In this document: piece after piece, positions 1 through 7,321 of the stretch
Layout: every line of letters starts with the position of its first letter
How positions within the stretch are numbered: position 1 is the stretch's first letter
Assembly (NCBI GenBank): GCA_038321755.1
Contig: JBBQFJ010000092.1
Location: forward strand, 1 to 14,038
Origin: JALHSW01 sp038321755
Lineage (GTDB): Bacteria > Actinomycetota > Acidimicrobiia > IMCC26256 > PALSA-555
Length of the DNA stretch: 14,038 nucleotides
Direction of reading: 5' to 3'
Notes under the pieces: generated by a model
What the model was told of the DNA's origin: nothing
Databases searched by the model: none
Seen by the model: the letters and a program-made list of their open reading frames with translations, nothing else
Made by a program: the position numbers and the translations under genes

Positions 1-2
1 TG

Positions 3-1091
3 GGGCCGCACGACGTGAACTGGACCGAGAAGATCTGGCTGCAGGCCTGTGCACGCGACGGCTCGCTCCAGGTGCTCTTCGGACTCGGCAAGTACACCAA
101 CCGCAACGTGATCGATGCGTTCGGTGGCGTCTCCCGGGGGACGGAGCAGTGGACCGTGCGCTCGAGCCGCGCGCTCCACACCGATCCGATGAACGCACTC
201 GTCGGGCCGCTGCGCTACGAGATCGTGGATCCGCTCGACACGGTTCGGGTCCGCCTCGAGGCGAACGACGTGCAGCCGATCGCCTTCGACCTCCTCATCA
301 CGGGGGTCGTGCCGCCGCGCATGGAGGATCGCGAGGTGCATCGCTCGCCGCACGGGAACCGGGTTGTGAACGACGTCGTGCGCTACCACCAGACCGGCAT
401 CGCCGAAGGGTGGGTCGAAGTGGACGGCGTCCGGGTCGATGCGACCTCCCACGAATGGGTCGGCACACGCGACCACTCGTGGGGCGTGCGCATGCAGGTC
501 GGGAATCCGCTCACGGATCTCGAACCGGCGGTGCGACCAAGCGATCCGCGCTCGTTCACCAGCTGGGCGCCGTGGCTCATGGAACGCCCCGACGGGAGCC
601 GCTACGCGCTGTTCCACTACTTCATGGACTCGAACCTCCCGGGTTCCGAAGGACGCCGGATCCGCGGCGGCGTCGAGCATCCCGACGGGACCGAAGATGC
701 GTTCGTCGACGCCCACTTCGACGTGGAGTTCGACGACACCAACCGCCGTCTCGTCGGCGGAGAGATCACGTTCGTCACTGCCGACGGCACGGAACGACCG
801 GTGAAGATCGACGCGTTCGAGTCCGGCACCGGCTTCCACCTCGGCACCGGGCTCTACTTCGGACTGGACGGCGCACGCCACGGGCAGTGGCGCGGCGAGC
901 TGCACGTCGATGGCGACCACTACGACGCGTGCGACACCATCGAGGTCGCCCGCACGATCCACCAACACCGCGACTGCGTCGTGCGCGTGGAGGATCCGGT
1001 CGGCGGAGGCGTCGGCTGGGGATCGGTCCAGACGATCGCGATCGGCGCGTTCCCCGAGCTCGGCCTCCGCCTCGAGTCGACGTTCATCTGA
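3..1091 (+). CDS. AttH/CrtC-like (possibly DUF7064/7065) protein, 5' partial
   Basis: The reading frame is open from the first full codon of the window (position 3). The GTG at 15 is probably internal, so the N-terminus is missing. About 360 residues are present. They are rich in beta-strand-like sequence with many Trp, Asp and Gly residues and no membrane segment or signal peptide. The clearest landmark is a DHSWGVR motif at 471-491. This resembles the D-H-x-W-G signature of two-domain lipocalin-like proteins in the AttH/CrtC superfamily, and of related uncharacterised actinobacterial proteins that I believe fall under DUF7064/7065. The catalytic role is unknown. The gene ends 2 nt before the GNAT gene, so the two are probably co-transcribed. 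Family assignment is by motif memory and is tentative; that the frame is coding is much surer. Confidence 0.72.
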   Translation, partial: GPHDVNWTEKIWLQACARDGSLQVLFGLGKYTNRNVIDAFGGVSRGTEQWTVRSSRALHTDPMNALVGPLRYEIVDPLDTVRVRLEANDVQPIAFDLLITGVVPPRMEDREVHRSPHGNRVVNDVVRYHQTGIAEGWVEVDGVRVDATSHEWVGTRDHSWGVRMQVGNPLTDLEPAVRPSDPRSFTSWAPWLMERPDGSRYALFHYFMDSNLPGSEGRRIRGGVEHPDGTEDAFVDAHFDVEFDDTNRRLVGGEITFVTADGTERPVKIDAFESGTGFHLGTGLYFGLDGARHGQWRGELHVDGDHYDACDTIEVARTIHQHRDCVVRVEDPVGGGVGWGSVQTIAIGAFPELGLRLESTFI

Positions 1092-1093
1092 GC

Positions 1094-1642
1094 ATGCTCG
1101 AGCTGCACACCGCGCGCCTCGACTTGCAGCCCCTGGGCACGGTGCACATCCCCGCGTTTGTCGTGTATCGGCGCGATCCCGACGTCGCCCGCTACCAGGG
1201 TTGGGAGCCGACGTACACGACAGCCGACGCAGAGCGACTCGTGGCATCGCAGCCCGACGGTCTCGGTGGTCCGGGCGAGTGGCTGCAGGTCGCGATCGTC
1301 GAGCGCGACACCGGCACCGTCTGCGGTGACTGCGCGGTCCGGCTCGACGACCTGCAGCCCCACACCGCCGAGGTCGGCGTCACCCTGGCGCCTGCCGCCC
1401 AGGGTCGGGGAATCGCTCGCGAGGCGCTCGGCGCACTCGTCGACTGGCTGTTCGCCGAGGCCGGCCTGCATCGGGTCTTCGCACACGCCGACGACCGGAA
1501 CGCCACGGTGCACCGGCTCCTCGAGCACCTCGGCTTCCGCCTCGAAGGCCGCCTCGTCGACGCCGACTGGTACAAGCACGAGTGGACGACCCTCCGGATC
1601 TACGCCCGGCTCGCGCCGGAGTCACGCCCCACGCGCGACTGA
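1094..1642 (+). CDS. GNAT family N-acetyltransferase (RimJ/RimL-like)
   Basis: This 182-residue protein begins at ATG 1094, two bases after the upstream stop; the same frame continues open upstream only as a shadow of the first gene. It starts MLELHTARLDLQPL, the usual opening strand of RimJ/RimL-type acetyltransferases. The acetyl-CoA pyrophosphate-binding motif A (Q/R-x-x-G-x-G/A) is QGRGIA at residues 103-108. It is followed by the helix EALGALVDWLF and the motif B region HRVFAHADDRNATVHRLLEHLGF, ending in a W-Y-K-x-E-W-T-T-L-R-I-Y tail typical of the group. It should transfer an acetyl group from acetyl-CoA to an amine, in the cytoplasm. The substrate cannot be told: members modify ribosomal protein N-termini, antibiotics or small amines. 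Length is normal for the family. Confidence 0.9.
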   Translation: MLELHTARLDLQPLGTVHIPAFVVYRRDPDVARYQGWEPTYTTADAERLVASQPDGLGGPGEWLQVAIVERDTGTVCGDCAVRLDDLQPHTAEVGVTLAPAAQGRGIAREALGALVDWLFAEAGLHRVFAHADDRNATVHRLLEHLGFRLEGRLVDADWYKHEWTTLRIYARLAPESRPTRD

Positions 1643-1659
1643 TCTGGCAGGCTGCCCGA

Positions 1660-4032
1660 GTGACGTGGCTGGCTCGGGTGCGCAAGCGCGCAGTGCGCAC
1701 GATGCCCGAGGGGATCGCTCGCCGACGCCCGAGTGATGCGGTTCGCATCGTCGTCGCGATCGTCCTGCTCATCGCCTTCGCGTTCCACGCCAATCACCCG
1801 ACGGCGTTCGAGCGCTCGTTCACGCGCGTGTTCACGTCCCTCCCCAGCGATGCCGACACGCTCGTCCTCATCATCTACGACGTGATGGCGCTCTGGGCCG
1901 TCGGCCTGCTCGTCGTCGTCGTCCTCCTCCTCCGTCGGTGGCGGCTTGCCCGCGACCTGCTGGTCGCGGGCCTGGCGGCATGGGCGTTCGGGCGGCTCGC
2001 GGGCTTCTTCGTCAGCGACACCGACCTCTGGCACGCGTTCAAGGTCGCGTTCGACTTCAGCGACGCGCCGCGCTTCCCACTCGTGCGGGTGGGCGTGGCG
2101 GTCGCGATGGTGACGGTGGCGTCACCCCACCTGACGCGCCCGTCGCGGCGCTTCGGCCAGGCGCTCGTCGTGGTGCTCGCGATGACCGCGATGTACCTCG
2201 GGCGCGCCTACCCGACCGATCTGCTCGGCGCCATCATCCTCGGCTGGGGTGTCGCCGCGGCGGTCCACTACGCGTTCGGTACTCCCGCAGGGCGTCCGAC
2301 GGTTGCGCAGGTGAACGGAGCACTGCAGCGACTGGGGATCCCGGCGATCGATCTCTGCCTCGGTCCCGACCAGCCGCTCGGGCGGGCGGTGTTCCTCGCC
2401 TCCGATCCCGGCGGTCCACTCAGGATCACCGCGATCGGTCGAGACGAGGCGGATGCCCAGCTGATGTCGCGGGCATGGCGCTTCATCGCGTACAAGGACT
2501 CGACCGCAAACCTGTTCCCGACTCGTCGTCAACAGGTGGAGTACGAGGCGTACGTCGCGCTCCTCGCCCGCGACACCGGCGTCAAGGTGCCGTCGATCGT
2601 CTTCGCCGGAACGTCCGGTTCGCTCGCGCTGCTCGTCGAGCGGGTCGCGACCGGCGTGCAGCTCCAGGAGATCGACGCGGCCGACGTGAGCGACGCGCTG
2701 CTCGACGACATCTGGCACCAGGTCGATGTGCTGCACCACGCGCGCATCGCCCACGGCAAGCTCGACGGACATCACGTCGTCGTCGACCACGCGCACGGAG
2801 CGATCGTGGGCTTCGCGCACGCATCGACCAGCGCCGGCGTTCGTCAGTCGGCTGCCGACGTCGCGCAGCTCCTCGCGTCGACTTCTGCGCAGGTCGGTCC
2901 CGAGCGCGCCGTCGCGGCGGCGATCCGCGGCATCGGACCGGATGCCGTCGCCACCGCCCTGCCTGTGCTCCAACCGCAAGCCGTCTCGGGCTGGACGCAC
3001 GATGCGCTGGGCGGACGCAAGGATGCCGACAAAGCCCTCGAGGAGCTCCGGACGGTCGCCGCCGTGGCCGCCGGCGCCGAGGCCCCTCAGCTCCGGTCCC
3101 TGTACCGCATCCACCCACGCAGCCTGGTCATGGCAGTTGCGGCGCTGCTCGGCGTCGGGATGCTCCTCAGTCGGGTCGGCGACCCGCAGGTGTTCTGGGA
3201 CACGGTGAAGAACGCGAACTGGTGGTTCGTCGCTCTTGCGTTCGGTTTCGGGATGCTGACCGACGTCGCGTTCGGCATCACCTTCCTCGGCAACGTCCCG
3301 ATCCGACTGCGCATCTGGCCGAGCATCGAGCTGCAGTCCGCGCTCTCGTTCTCGAACCTCGCCATTCCGGTGGCAGCCGACACGGCGATGCAGGTGCGCT
3401 ACCTCCAGCGCAACGGGCTCGATCTGCCCTCCGCGGTCGCGACGGGCGGGATCCTGAGCTCCGTCTCGGAGATCGCGGTCACCGCAGGGCTCTTCGTCGT
3501 CGCGCTGTGGCTCTCACCCGATTCGATCGAGTTCGGTCGCATCGACACGAACCAGATCGTCGTCATCGTGCTCATCGCCGCATTCGTACTCGGCGTCGCC
3601 GCGGCGATCGTCTTCAGCGTCCGCCGTGTCCGCAAGGCCGTGCTCCCACCGGTGATCCGTGCCGCGCGGAGCATCTGGAGCGCGATCAAGTCCCCCAGCC
3701 GACTCGCGCTGCTCATCGTCGGCAACGTCATCGCCCAGATGCTCTACGCCTGCTCACTCCTTGCGTGCCTCCACGCATTCGGGTCGAGCGTCGACTTCTG
3801 GACGTTGCTCGCGATCAACCTCGGGATCTCGACGATCGCATCACTCGTCCCCGTCCCGGGCGGCGGCACCGCGGTCTCTGCGGTCGGGCTCGCGGGGATG
3901 CTCACCGCCTTCGGCGTCCCTGCCGCGGTCGGATCCGCGGCGGTACTCGCCCACCAGCTCGCCGTCAGCTACCTCCCGGCGATCCCCGGGTGGTTCGCCA
4001 CCAACGACCTGATCCGCAAGCGGCTGCTCTGA
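1660..4032 (+). CDS. Three-region membrane protein: PAP2-like remnant, pseudokinase-like domain, YbhN/UPF0104 flippase-like domain
   Basis: About 790 residues from GTG 1660, which lies 17 nt after the GNAT stop; ATG 1702 is an alternative start, and the frame is open further upstream only inside the GNAT gene. Residues ~25-210 hold about six membrane segments. The last part reads MYLGRAYPTDLLGAIILG (178-195), which matches PAP2 motif 3 (YLGxHYPSDVLAG) but has Ala183 where the catalytic His should be. FPLVRV (139-144) sits where PSGH is expected. Residues ~230-470 are soluble and kinase-like: HGKLDGHH (365-372) replaces HGDLxxxN, and GFA (384-386) replaces DFG. Residues ~485-790 form about seven more membrane helices with PVPGGG (731-736), the hallmark of the YbhN/UPF0104/lysylphosphatidylglycerol-synthase membrane domain. 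A role in moving or handling an envelope lipid or polyprenyl-linked molecule is inference. Fusions of this kind occur in other Actinobacteria, as far as I recall. Confidence 0.85.
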   Translation: MTWLARVRKRAVRTMPEGIARRRPSDAVRIVVAIVLLIAFAFHANHPTAFERSFTRVFTSLPSDADTLVLIIYDVMALWAVGLLVVVVLLLRRWRLARDLLVAGLAAWAFGRLAGFFVSDTDLWHAFKVAFDFSDAPRFPLVRVGVAVAMVTVASPHLTRPSRRFGQALVVVLAMTAMYLGRAYPTDLLGAIILGWGVAAAVHYAFGTPAGRPTVAQVNGALQRLGIPAIDLCLGPDQPLGRAVFLASDPGGPLRITAIGRDEADAQLMSRAWRFIAYKDSTANLFPTRRQQVEYEAYVALLARDTGVKVPSIVFAGTSGSLALLVERVATGVQLQEIDAADVSDALLDDIWHQVDVLHHARIAHGKLDGHHVVVDHAHGAIVGFAHASTSAGVRQSAADVAQLLASTSAQVGPERAVAAAIRGIGPDAVATALPVLQPQAVSGWTHDALGGRKDADKALEELRTVAAVAAGAEAPQLRSLYRIHPRSLVMAVAALLGVGMLLSRVGDPQVFWDTVKNANWWFVALAFGFGMLTDVAFGITFLGNVPIRLRIWPSIELQSALSFSNLAIPVAADTAMQVRYLQRNGLDLPSAVATGGILSSVSEIAVTAGLFVVALWLSPDSIEFGRIDTNQIVVIVLIAAFVLGVAAAIVFSVRRVRKAVLPPVIRAARSIWSAIKSPSRLALLIVGNVIAQMLYACSLLACLHAFGSSVDFWTLLAINLGISTIASLVPVPGGGTAVSAVGLAGMLTAFGVPAAVGSAAVLAHQLAVSYLPAIPGWFATNDLIRKRLL

Positions 4033-4035
4033 CCC

Positions 4036-4052
4036 TCCCGCTCAGTGCGGGA
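4036..4052. terminator. Small hairpin between convergent genes
   Basis: A perfect inverted repeat TCCCGC-TCAGT-GCGGGA (6-bp stem, 5-nt loop) lies just after the stop of the flippase-like gene (4030-4032). The stop of the opposing SDR gene (4042-4044) falls in its loop. There is no T-run on either side, so it is not a classic intrinsic terminator. It could act in both directions or simply protect 3' ends. The stem is short enough to arise by chance in GC-rich DNA. Confidence 0.4.
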
Positions 4053-4812
4053 CGAGCCCGCCGTCTGCGATCACGACCTGACCGGTCACGAAGCTCCCGG
4101 CATCGGATGCGAGGAACAGGGTCGGTCCGACCATCTCGTCGGGACTCGCGGCGCGTCGCTGGAAGTTCGACGCCGCCATCCGCTCCTGCGCCTCGGGCGG
4201 GTTCGCCCGCATCATGTCCGTATCGATGCTTCCCGGCGCGAGCGCGTTCACGCGGATGCCGTCCGGCGCGAAGGCAGCCGCCATCGACCGCGTGAACGAC
4301 ATCAGCGCCGACTTCGCACCCGCGTACATCGCCACCGGAGCGGAGAACAGGAACGCGCCGGCCGAGATCACGTTGACCACCGCGGCGCAGGGGCTCTCGC
4401 GCAGGTGCGGCAGCGCCTCTTGGACGAGGAAGACGGGTCCGCGCAGGTTCACGTCGTAGGACTTGGACCACGCCTCGGGCGTGAACGTGCCCAACGGCAG
4501 CGTGAGCGCGGTCGCGGCGTTGTTCACCACGATGTCGAGCCGCCCGAACCGTTCGATCGTCTGCGCGACCAGTGGGGCGAGGTCGTCGAGCTCCCCCAGG
4601 TGCGTCGGAACGCCGAGTGCCTCACCGCCCATCGCCGTGAGGTGCGCCTCGGTCTCCGCGCACGCGTCGGCCTTCCGGCTCGCCACCACGACTTTTGCGC
4701 CCGCGGCCGTGAAGCCCTCCGCGATCGACCGGCCGATCCCGCGCGTCCCGCCCGTGACGATCGCGACGCGACCGGTCAGGTCGAACAACGACTCCAGCTG
4801 TGCTCGGTCCAT
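4042..4812 (-). CDS. SDR family NAD(P)-dependent oxidoreductase (classical type)
   Basis: A 256-residue cytoplasmic dehydrogenase/reductase with a complete classical short-chain dehydrogenase motif set. The Rossmann glycine motif TGGTRGIG is at 20-27 and NNAA at 97-100. The catalytic tetrad is Asn122, Ser150, Tyr163 and Lys167 (MYAGAK). The usual PG motif after beta-6 is present as APGSIDTDM, and the C-terminus GSFVTGQVVIADGG is typical. The sequence ASRK after beta-2 (44-47) places Arg46 where NADP-preferring members carry a basic residue, so NADPH is the more likely cofactor (inference). The substrate is unknown; overall shape matches the broad FabG/glucose-1-dehydrogenase-like group. The ATG at 4812 stands 34 nt from the divergent PPOX-like gene, so the two may share a small promoter region. 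The 3' end converges on the flippase-like gene. Confidence 0.95.
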   Translation of the reverse strand: MDRAQLESLFDLTGRVAIVTGGTRGIGRSIAEGFTAAGAKVVVASRKADACAETEAHLTAMGGEALGVPTHLGELDDLAPLVAQTIERFGRLDIVVNNAATALTLPLGTFTPEAWSKSYDVNLRGPVFLVQEALPHLRESPCAAVVNVISAGAFLFSAPVAMYAGAKSALMSFTRSMAAAFAPDGIRVNALAPGSIDTDMMRANPPEAQERMAASNFQRRAASPDEMVGPTLFLASDAGSFVTGQVVIADGGLVPH

Positions 4813-4846
4813 GGCCTCACTCCACTCGATCGGCGAGAATCATCGC

Positions 4847-5326
4847 ATGGCCAACTGGGGCGAGCTGACGACAACAGCACCGGACCTCGCGACGCGGATC
4901 GAAGCCCGATTCGGGGCGCACAAGCACGCGATGCTTGCCACGTTGCGCCGAGACGGGTCCCCCCGTCTCAGCGGGATCGAGACGAGCTTCAGGGGCGGCG
5001 AGCTCTGGCTCGGGATGATGCCCGACTCCGTGAAGAGCGCCGACCTCCAACGTGATCCCCGGTTCGCGATCCACTGCGCACCGGTAGACCTCGACCTCGC
5101 GGACGGTGACGCCAAGCTCTCCGGCCGAGCCATCCGCATCACGGATGAGAACGTCGTCGCCGACTACCTGCGCAGGTTCGAGGAGGACACCGGCCAGGCC
5201 CCGCCGGAAGCCGACCTCTTCCGCACCGATCTCGTCGAAGCCTCGATCGTCACCGTCCACGGCGAGGAGCTCGTCATCGACTCCTGGCGCGAAGGTGAAG
5301 ACCCGACGCAGACTCGGCGCTCATGA
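4847..5326 (+). CDS. PPOX-class pyridoxamine 5'-phosphate oxidase-like protein (FMN or F420 binding)
   Basis: A 159-residue protein from ATG 4847. The frame is open far upstream, but that part is antisense to the SDR gene and does not look coding. The split-barrel signature is clear: MLATLRRDGSPRLSGIE near residue 30, where the paired strands meet, then ELWLGMMPDSVKSADLQRDPRFAIH, which in this family carries the basic residues that hold the cofactor phosphate. These small actinobacterial PPOX proteins bind FMN or deazaflavin F420 and act as reductases, heme-binding proteins or unknowns; sequence alone cannot choose. The stop overlaps the start of the VOC gene in an ATGA arrangement, which indicates co-transcription and probable translational coupling. 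A weak purine-rich stretch (GGCGAGAA) lies upstream of the start. Confidence 0.88.
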   Translation: MANWGELTTTAPDLATRIEARFGAHKHAMLATLRRDGSPRLSGIETSFRGGELWLGMMPDSVKSADLQRDPRFAIHCAPVDLDLADGDAKLSGRAIRITDENVVADYLRRFEEDTGQAPPEADLFRTDLVEASIVTVHGEELVIDSWREGEDPTQTRRS

Positions 5327-5682
5327 AGAGCCGTCTGCTCCGCACCCGCCCGACGCTCGGCGTCCGCGACGTCCCGACGTCCATCGCGTTCTACGAAGAC
5401 GCCCTCGGCTTCACCGTCGAGACCACCATGGGTGATCCACCCGACTTCGCGCTGCTCGCACGCGATGGCGTCGGACTCGGGCTCGTCGCGGCCGACCCGC
5501 CGGCCGTGGCCACGTTTGCCTGCGCCTACTACGACGTCGAGGACGTCGTCGGCCTCCACGATGCGGCGGTCGCGAGCGGTGCCGCCATCGCGTCACCGCT
5601 CACCCGGCATCCGTGGGGCAACCACGACTTCGTGGTGCAAGATCCGGACGGACACCTGCTCGCGTTCGGCGAGCGCGACTGA
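5323..5682 (+). CDS. VOC family protein (glyoxalase/bleomycin resistance-like)
   Basis: This 119-residue protein has the layout of a single vicinal-oxygen-chelate protein: a first beta-alpha-beta-beta-beta module with LGVRDVPTSIAFYEDALGF (12-30), a linker, and a second module ending QDPDGHLLAFGERD. The Glu near the C-terminus (about residue 117) aligns with the usual metal ligand. The first-strand ligand (His or Gln ahead of the Arg-Asp) appears replaced, so it may be a binding protein rather than a metal enzyme (inference). Members include glyoxalase I, ring-cleavage dioxygenases and drug-binding resistance proteins; the substrate here is unknown. The start codon overlaps the PPOX-like stop by 4 nt, so translation is probably coupled. 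The stop codon sits in a small hairpin. Confidence 0.88.
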   Translation: MKSRLLRTRPTLGVRDVPTSIAFYEDALGFTVETTMGDPPDFALLARDGVGLGLVAADPPAVATFACAYYDVEDVVGLHDAAVASGAAIASPLTRHPWGNHDFVVQDPDGHLLAFGERD

Positions 5683-5691
5683 GCAGTCGCG
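5674..5691 (+). terminator. Hairpin over the VOC gene stop codon
   Basis: CGCGACT-GAGC-AGTCGCG is a perfect 7-bp stem with a 4-nt loop. The VOC stop codon (5680-5682) lies at the top of the left arm and in the loop. No T-run follows, so if it ends transcription it probably does so as a Rho-assisted or non-canonical terminator. It separates the PPOX/VOC pair from the exported glycosidase-like gene. The rest of the 69-nt gap up to 5751 shows no promoter I can defend. Confidence 0.45.
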
Positions 5692-5751
5692 TCACGAGGA
5701 CCTCACACTCCTCGAACCCACGCCGTACGTCACCTCCCTACGGTCACATGC

Positions 5752-6801
5752 ATGCACGCACTCGCCCACGCTCGCACCCGCGGTCACGCAGCGCTCGTGG
5801 TCGCCTTCGTCCTTGCCGCGAGCTGCATCGCCGGCACTGCCGCTGGCGCCACCGAACGCCCGACTCAGCACGTCGGCATCTTCATCCCCCGGGTCACGAA
5901 TGGCTCGATCGTCAGCACCCCGGCCCAGACCATCGCCGAAGCACGCTCGCTCGGTGTCGAGACGCTCCGCGTCGAGCAGAACCTCAGCGCGCCGATCAGC
6001 AGCCAGGCGACGGCGTTCGCCGCAGCCGGGTTCGATCTCGTGTTGACGTTGCGGGCGAGCCCAGCGCCCGGAGCGGCCGGGAAAGCCACCGTCTTCCCCC
6101 CGCACACGCCCGAGCACCTCGCGGAGTTCCGCGCGGATCTCGGGCGAACGCTCGACGCAACCCACCCGGCGCTCCTTGCGGTCGAGAACGAGGAGGTCGG
6201 AAGTCCCTTCGTATCCGGATCGGTGGACGACTACCTCGCGGAGCTCGCCGCAGCGATCGCAGTGGGCCACGTACACCACGTACCGGTCACCAATGGTGGG
6301 ATCACCTCGAACACGCTCGCCCTCCTCACGTGGAAGGACCTGCACGACCGCGGGAAGGACGCGTCGGCGGACGACTTCGCCCGACGTGCGTTCGCCGACC
6401 CGAAGGACCGCATCGTCCTTGCGGACCTGTTGGCGCCGACGTTCACCGGCCTGCACTCACAGCACCTGACCGATGCGCTCACTCGAGGCACCGAGCTCGT
6501 CGCGGCGTACAGGAAGCTCCCGCTCGACTACGTGAACTTCCACTGGTACATCGACGACTCGACGGCGCTGCGCGATTCGGTGACATTCCTCCGGAAGGCG
6601 ACCGGGCATGACGTCGTGACGCACGAGATCGGTCAACACAGCGTGGATCCGTCCGTGGTGACGAACCACCTCAAGACCCTTGATGACCTGGATCTCCCCT
6701 TCGTGATCTGGTTCGACGCCGACGGCATGCCCGCACTCGGCCTCCACGACCAGACCGGCCAGCTCCGCGCGAACGGCGATGCGTTCGCAGGACGCAGCTG
6801 A
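5752..6801 (+). CDS. Exported glycoside hydrolase-like (clan GH-A TIM-barrel) protein
   Basis: A 349-residue protein with an N-terminal export signal: basic HARTRGH, then a hydrophobic core (residues 13-31) and a likely signal peptidase I site after GTAAGA (about residue 33). A weak lipobox (LAASC, Cys25) is an alternative, which would make it a lipoprotein. The mature part alternates strands and helices like a TIM barrel. VENEE (144-148), with Glu147 after Asn146, fits the acid/base Asn-Glu at the end of strand 4 in clan GH-A. NFHWYIDDS (His264, Trp265, Tyr266) fits the strand 6 region, and VVTHEIGQ with Glu292 fits the strand 7 nucleophile. I cannot assign a GH family number or substrate. 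It stands alone on the plus strand after a 69-nt gap; no strong ribosome binding site is visible. Confidence 0.75.
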   Translation: MHALAHARTRGHAALVVAFVLAASCIAGTAAGATERPTQHVGIFIPRVTNGSIVSTPAQTIAEARSLGVETLRVEQNLSAPISSQATAFAAAGFDLVLTLRASPAPGAAGKATVFPPHTPEHLAEFRADLGRTLDATHPALLAVENEEVGSPFVSGSVDDYLAELAAAIAVGHVHHVPVTNGGITSNTLALLTWKDLHDRGKDASADDFARRAFADPKDRIVLADLLAPTFTGLHSQHLTDALTRGTELVAAYRKLPLDYVNFHWYIDDSTALRDSVTFLRKATGHDVVTHEIGQHSVDPSVVTNHLKTLDDLDLPFVIWFDADGMPALGLHDQTGQLRANGDAFAGRS

Positions 6802-6802
6802 G

Positions 6803-7321
6803 TCAGTCGCCCACCGCGCCGTCGATGCACTGACGCAGGAGATCGGCATGCCCGTTGTGGCGCGCGTACTCCTCGATCATGTGGACCAGGATCCAGCGCA
6901 ACGAGACCTCGCTGCCGTTCGGATCTCCTCTCCGCAGACCGACGTCGTCGAGTGACGCCGCGTGCGCGGTGAGCGCAACTGCGGCTTCACACTCCCCGCG
7001 CCACGTCGCGAACGCCTCGTCGACGTCCGCGTCGTCGACGTTGTCGAAGTCACCGTCGGGGTCCTCGTCGGAGTAGTAGAACGGTGCCGCGTCGATGTCG
7101 CGGCCGAAGCACCGACGGAACCAGTTCCGCTCGACCTCCGCCATGTGCCGTACGAGCCCGATGAGCGACATCGTCGACGGCGGCACTGCGCGCTCCTTGA
7201 GCTGCGCATGGGTGAGCCCGGCGCACTTCCATTCGAGCGTCTCGCGGTGGTACTCCAACCACGCCTCGAGCATCGACCGTTCGTCGAGCACGAACGTCGG
7301 CTCGGTCCGCTCGCCGCTCAC
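6803..7321 (-). CDS. DinB family protein (DUF664-like)
   Basis: A 172-residue protein from GTG 7321. The frame is open further upstream, but that part is antisense-frame shadow inside the patatin gene. The chosen start overlaps the patatin stop as GTGA, the normal arrangement for coupled genes. It has the four-helix DinB layout: helix 1 around MLEAWLEYHRETLEWKCAGL, helix 2 around LVRHMAEVERNWFRRCF (His59), an acidic loop YYSDEDPDGDFDNVDDADV, and a last helix with LRWILVHMIEEYARHNGHADLL. The spaced histidines (about 59, 147, 155 and 158) match metal-binding positions of the family. Some DinB proteins are thiol-dependent transferases using mycothiol or bacillithiol, which would suit an actinobacterium; the actual reaction is unknown. 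It is the third gene of the PhyH-patatin-DinB set. Confidence 0.9.
   Translation of the reverse strand: MSGERTEPTFVLDERSMLEAWLEYHRETLEWKCAGLTHAQLKERAVPPSTMSLIGLVRHMAEVERNWFRRCFGRDIDAAPFYYSDEDPDGDFDNVDDADVDEAFATWRGECEAAVALTAHAASLDDVGLRRGDPNGSEVSLRWILVHMIEEYARHNGHADLLRQCIDGAVGD

Noticed and set aside
1910..1933. A short GTC/CTC triplet run resembling a microsatellite
   Set aside because: It encodes Val and Leu of a membrane segment and is explained by codon preference.
2122..3114. A long minus-strand open frame (330 codons) inside the flippase-like gene
   Set aside because: High GC at third positions leaves antisense frames open. The translation is Arg/Asp/Gly-rich with no recognisable family, and the plus-strand protein is clearly real.
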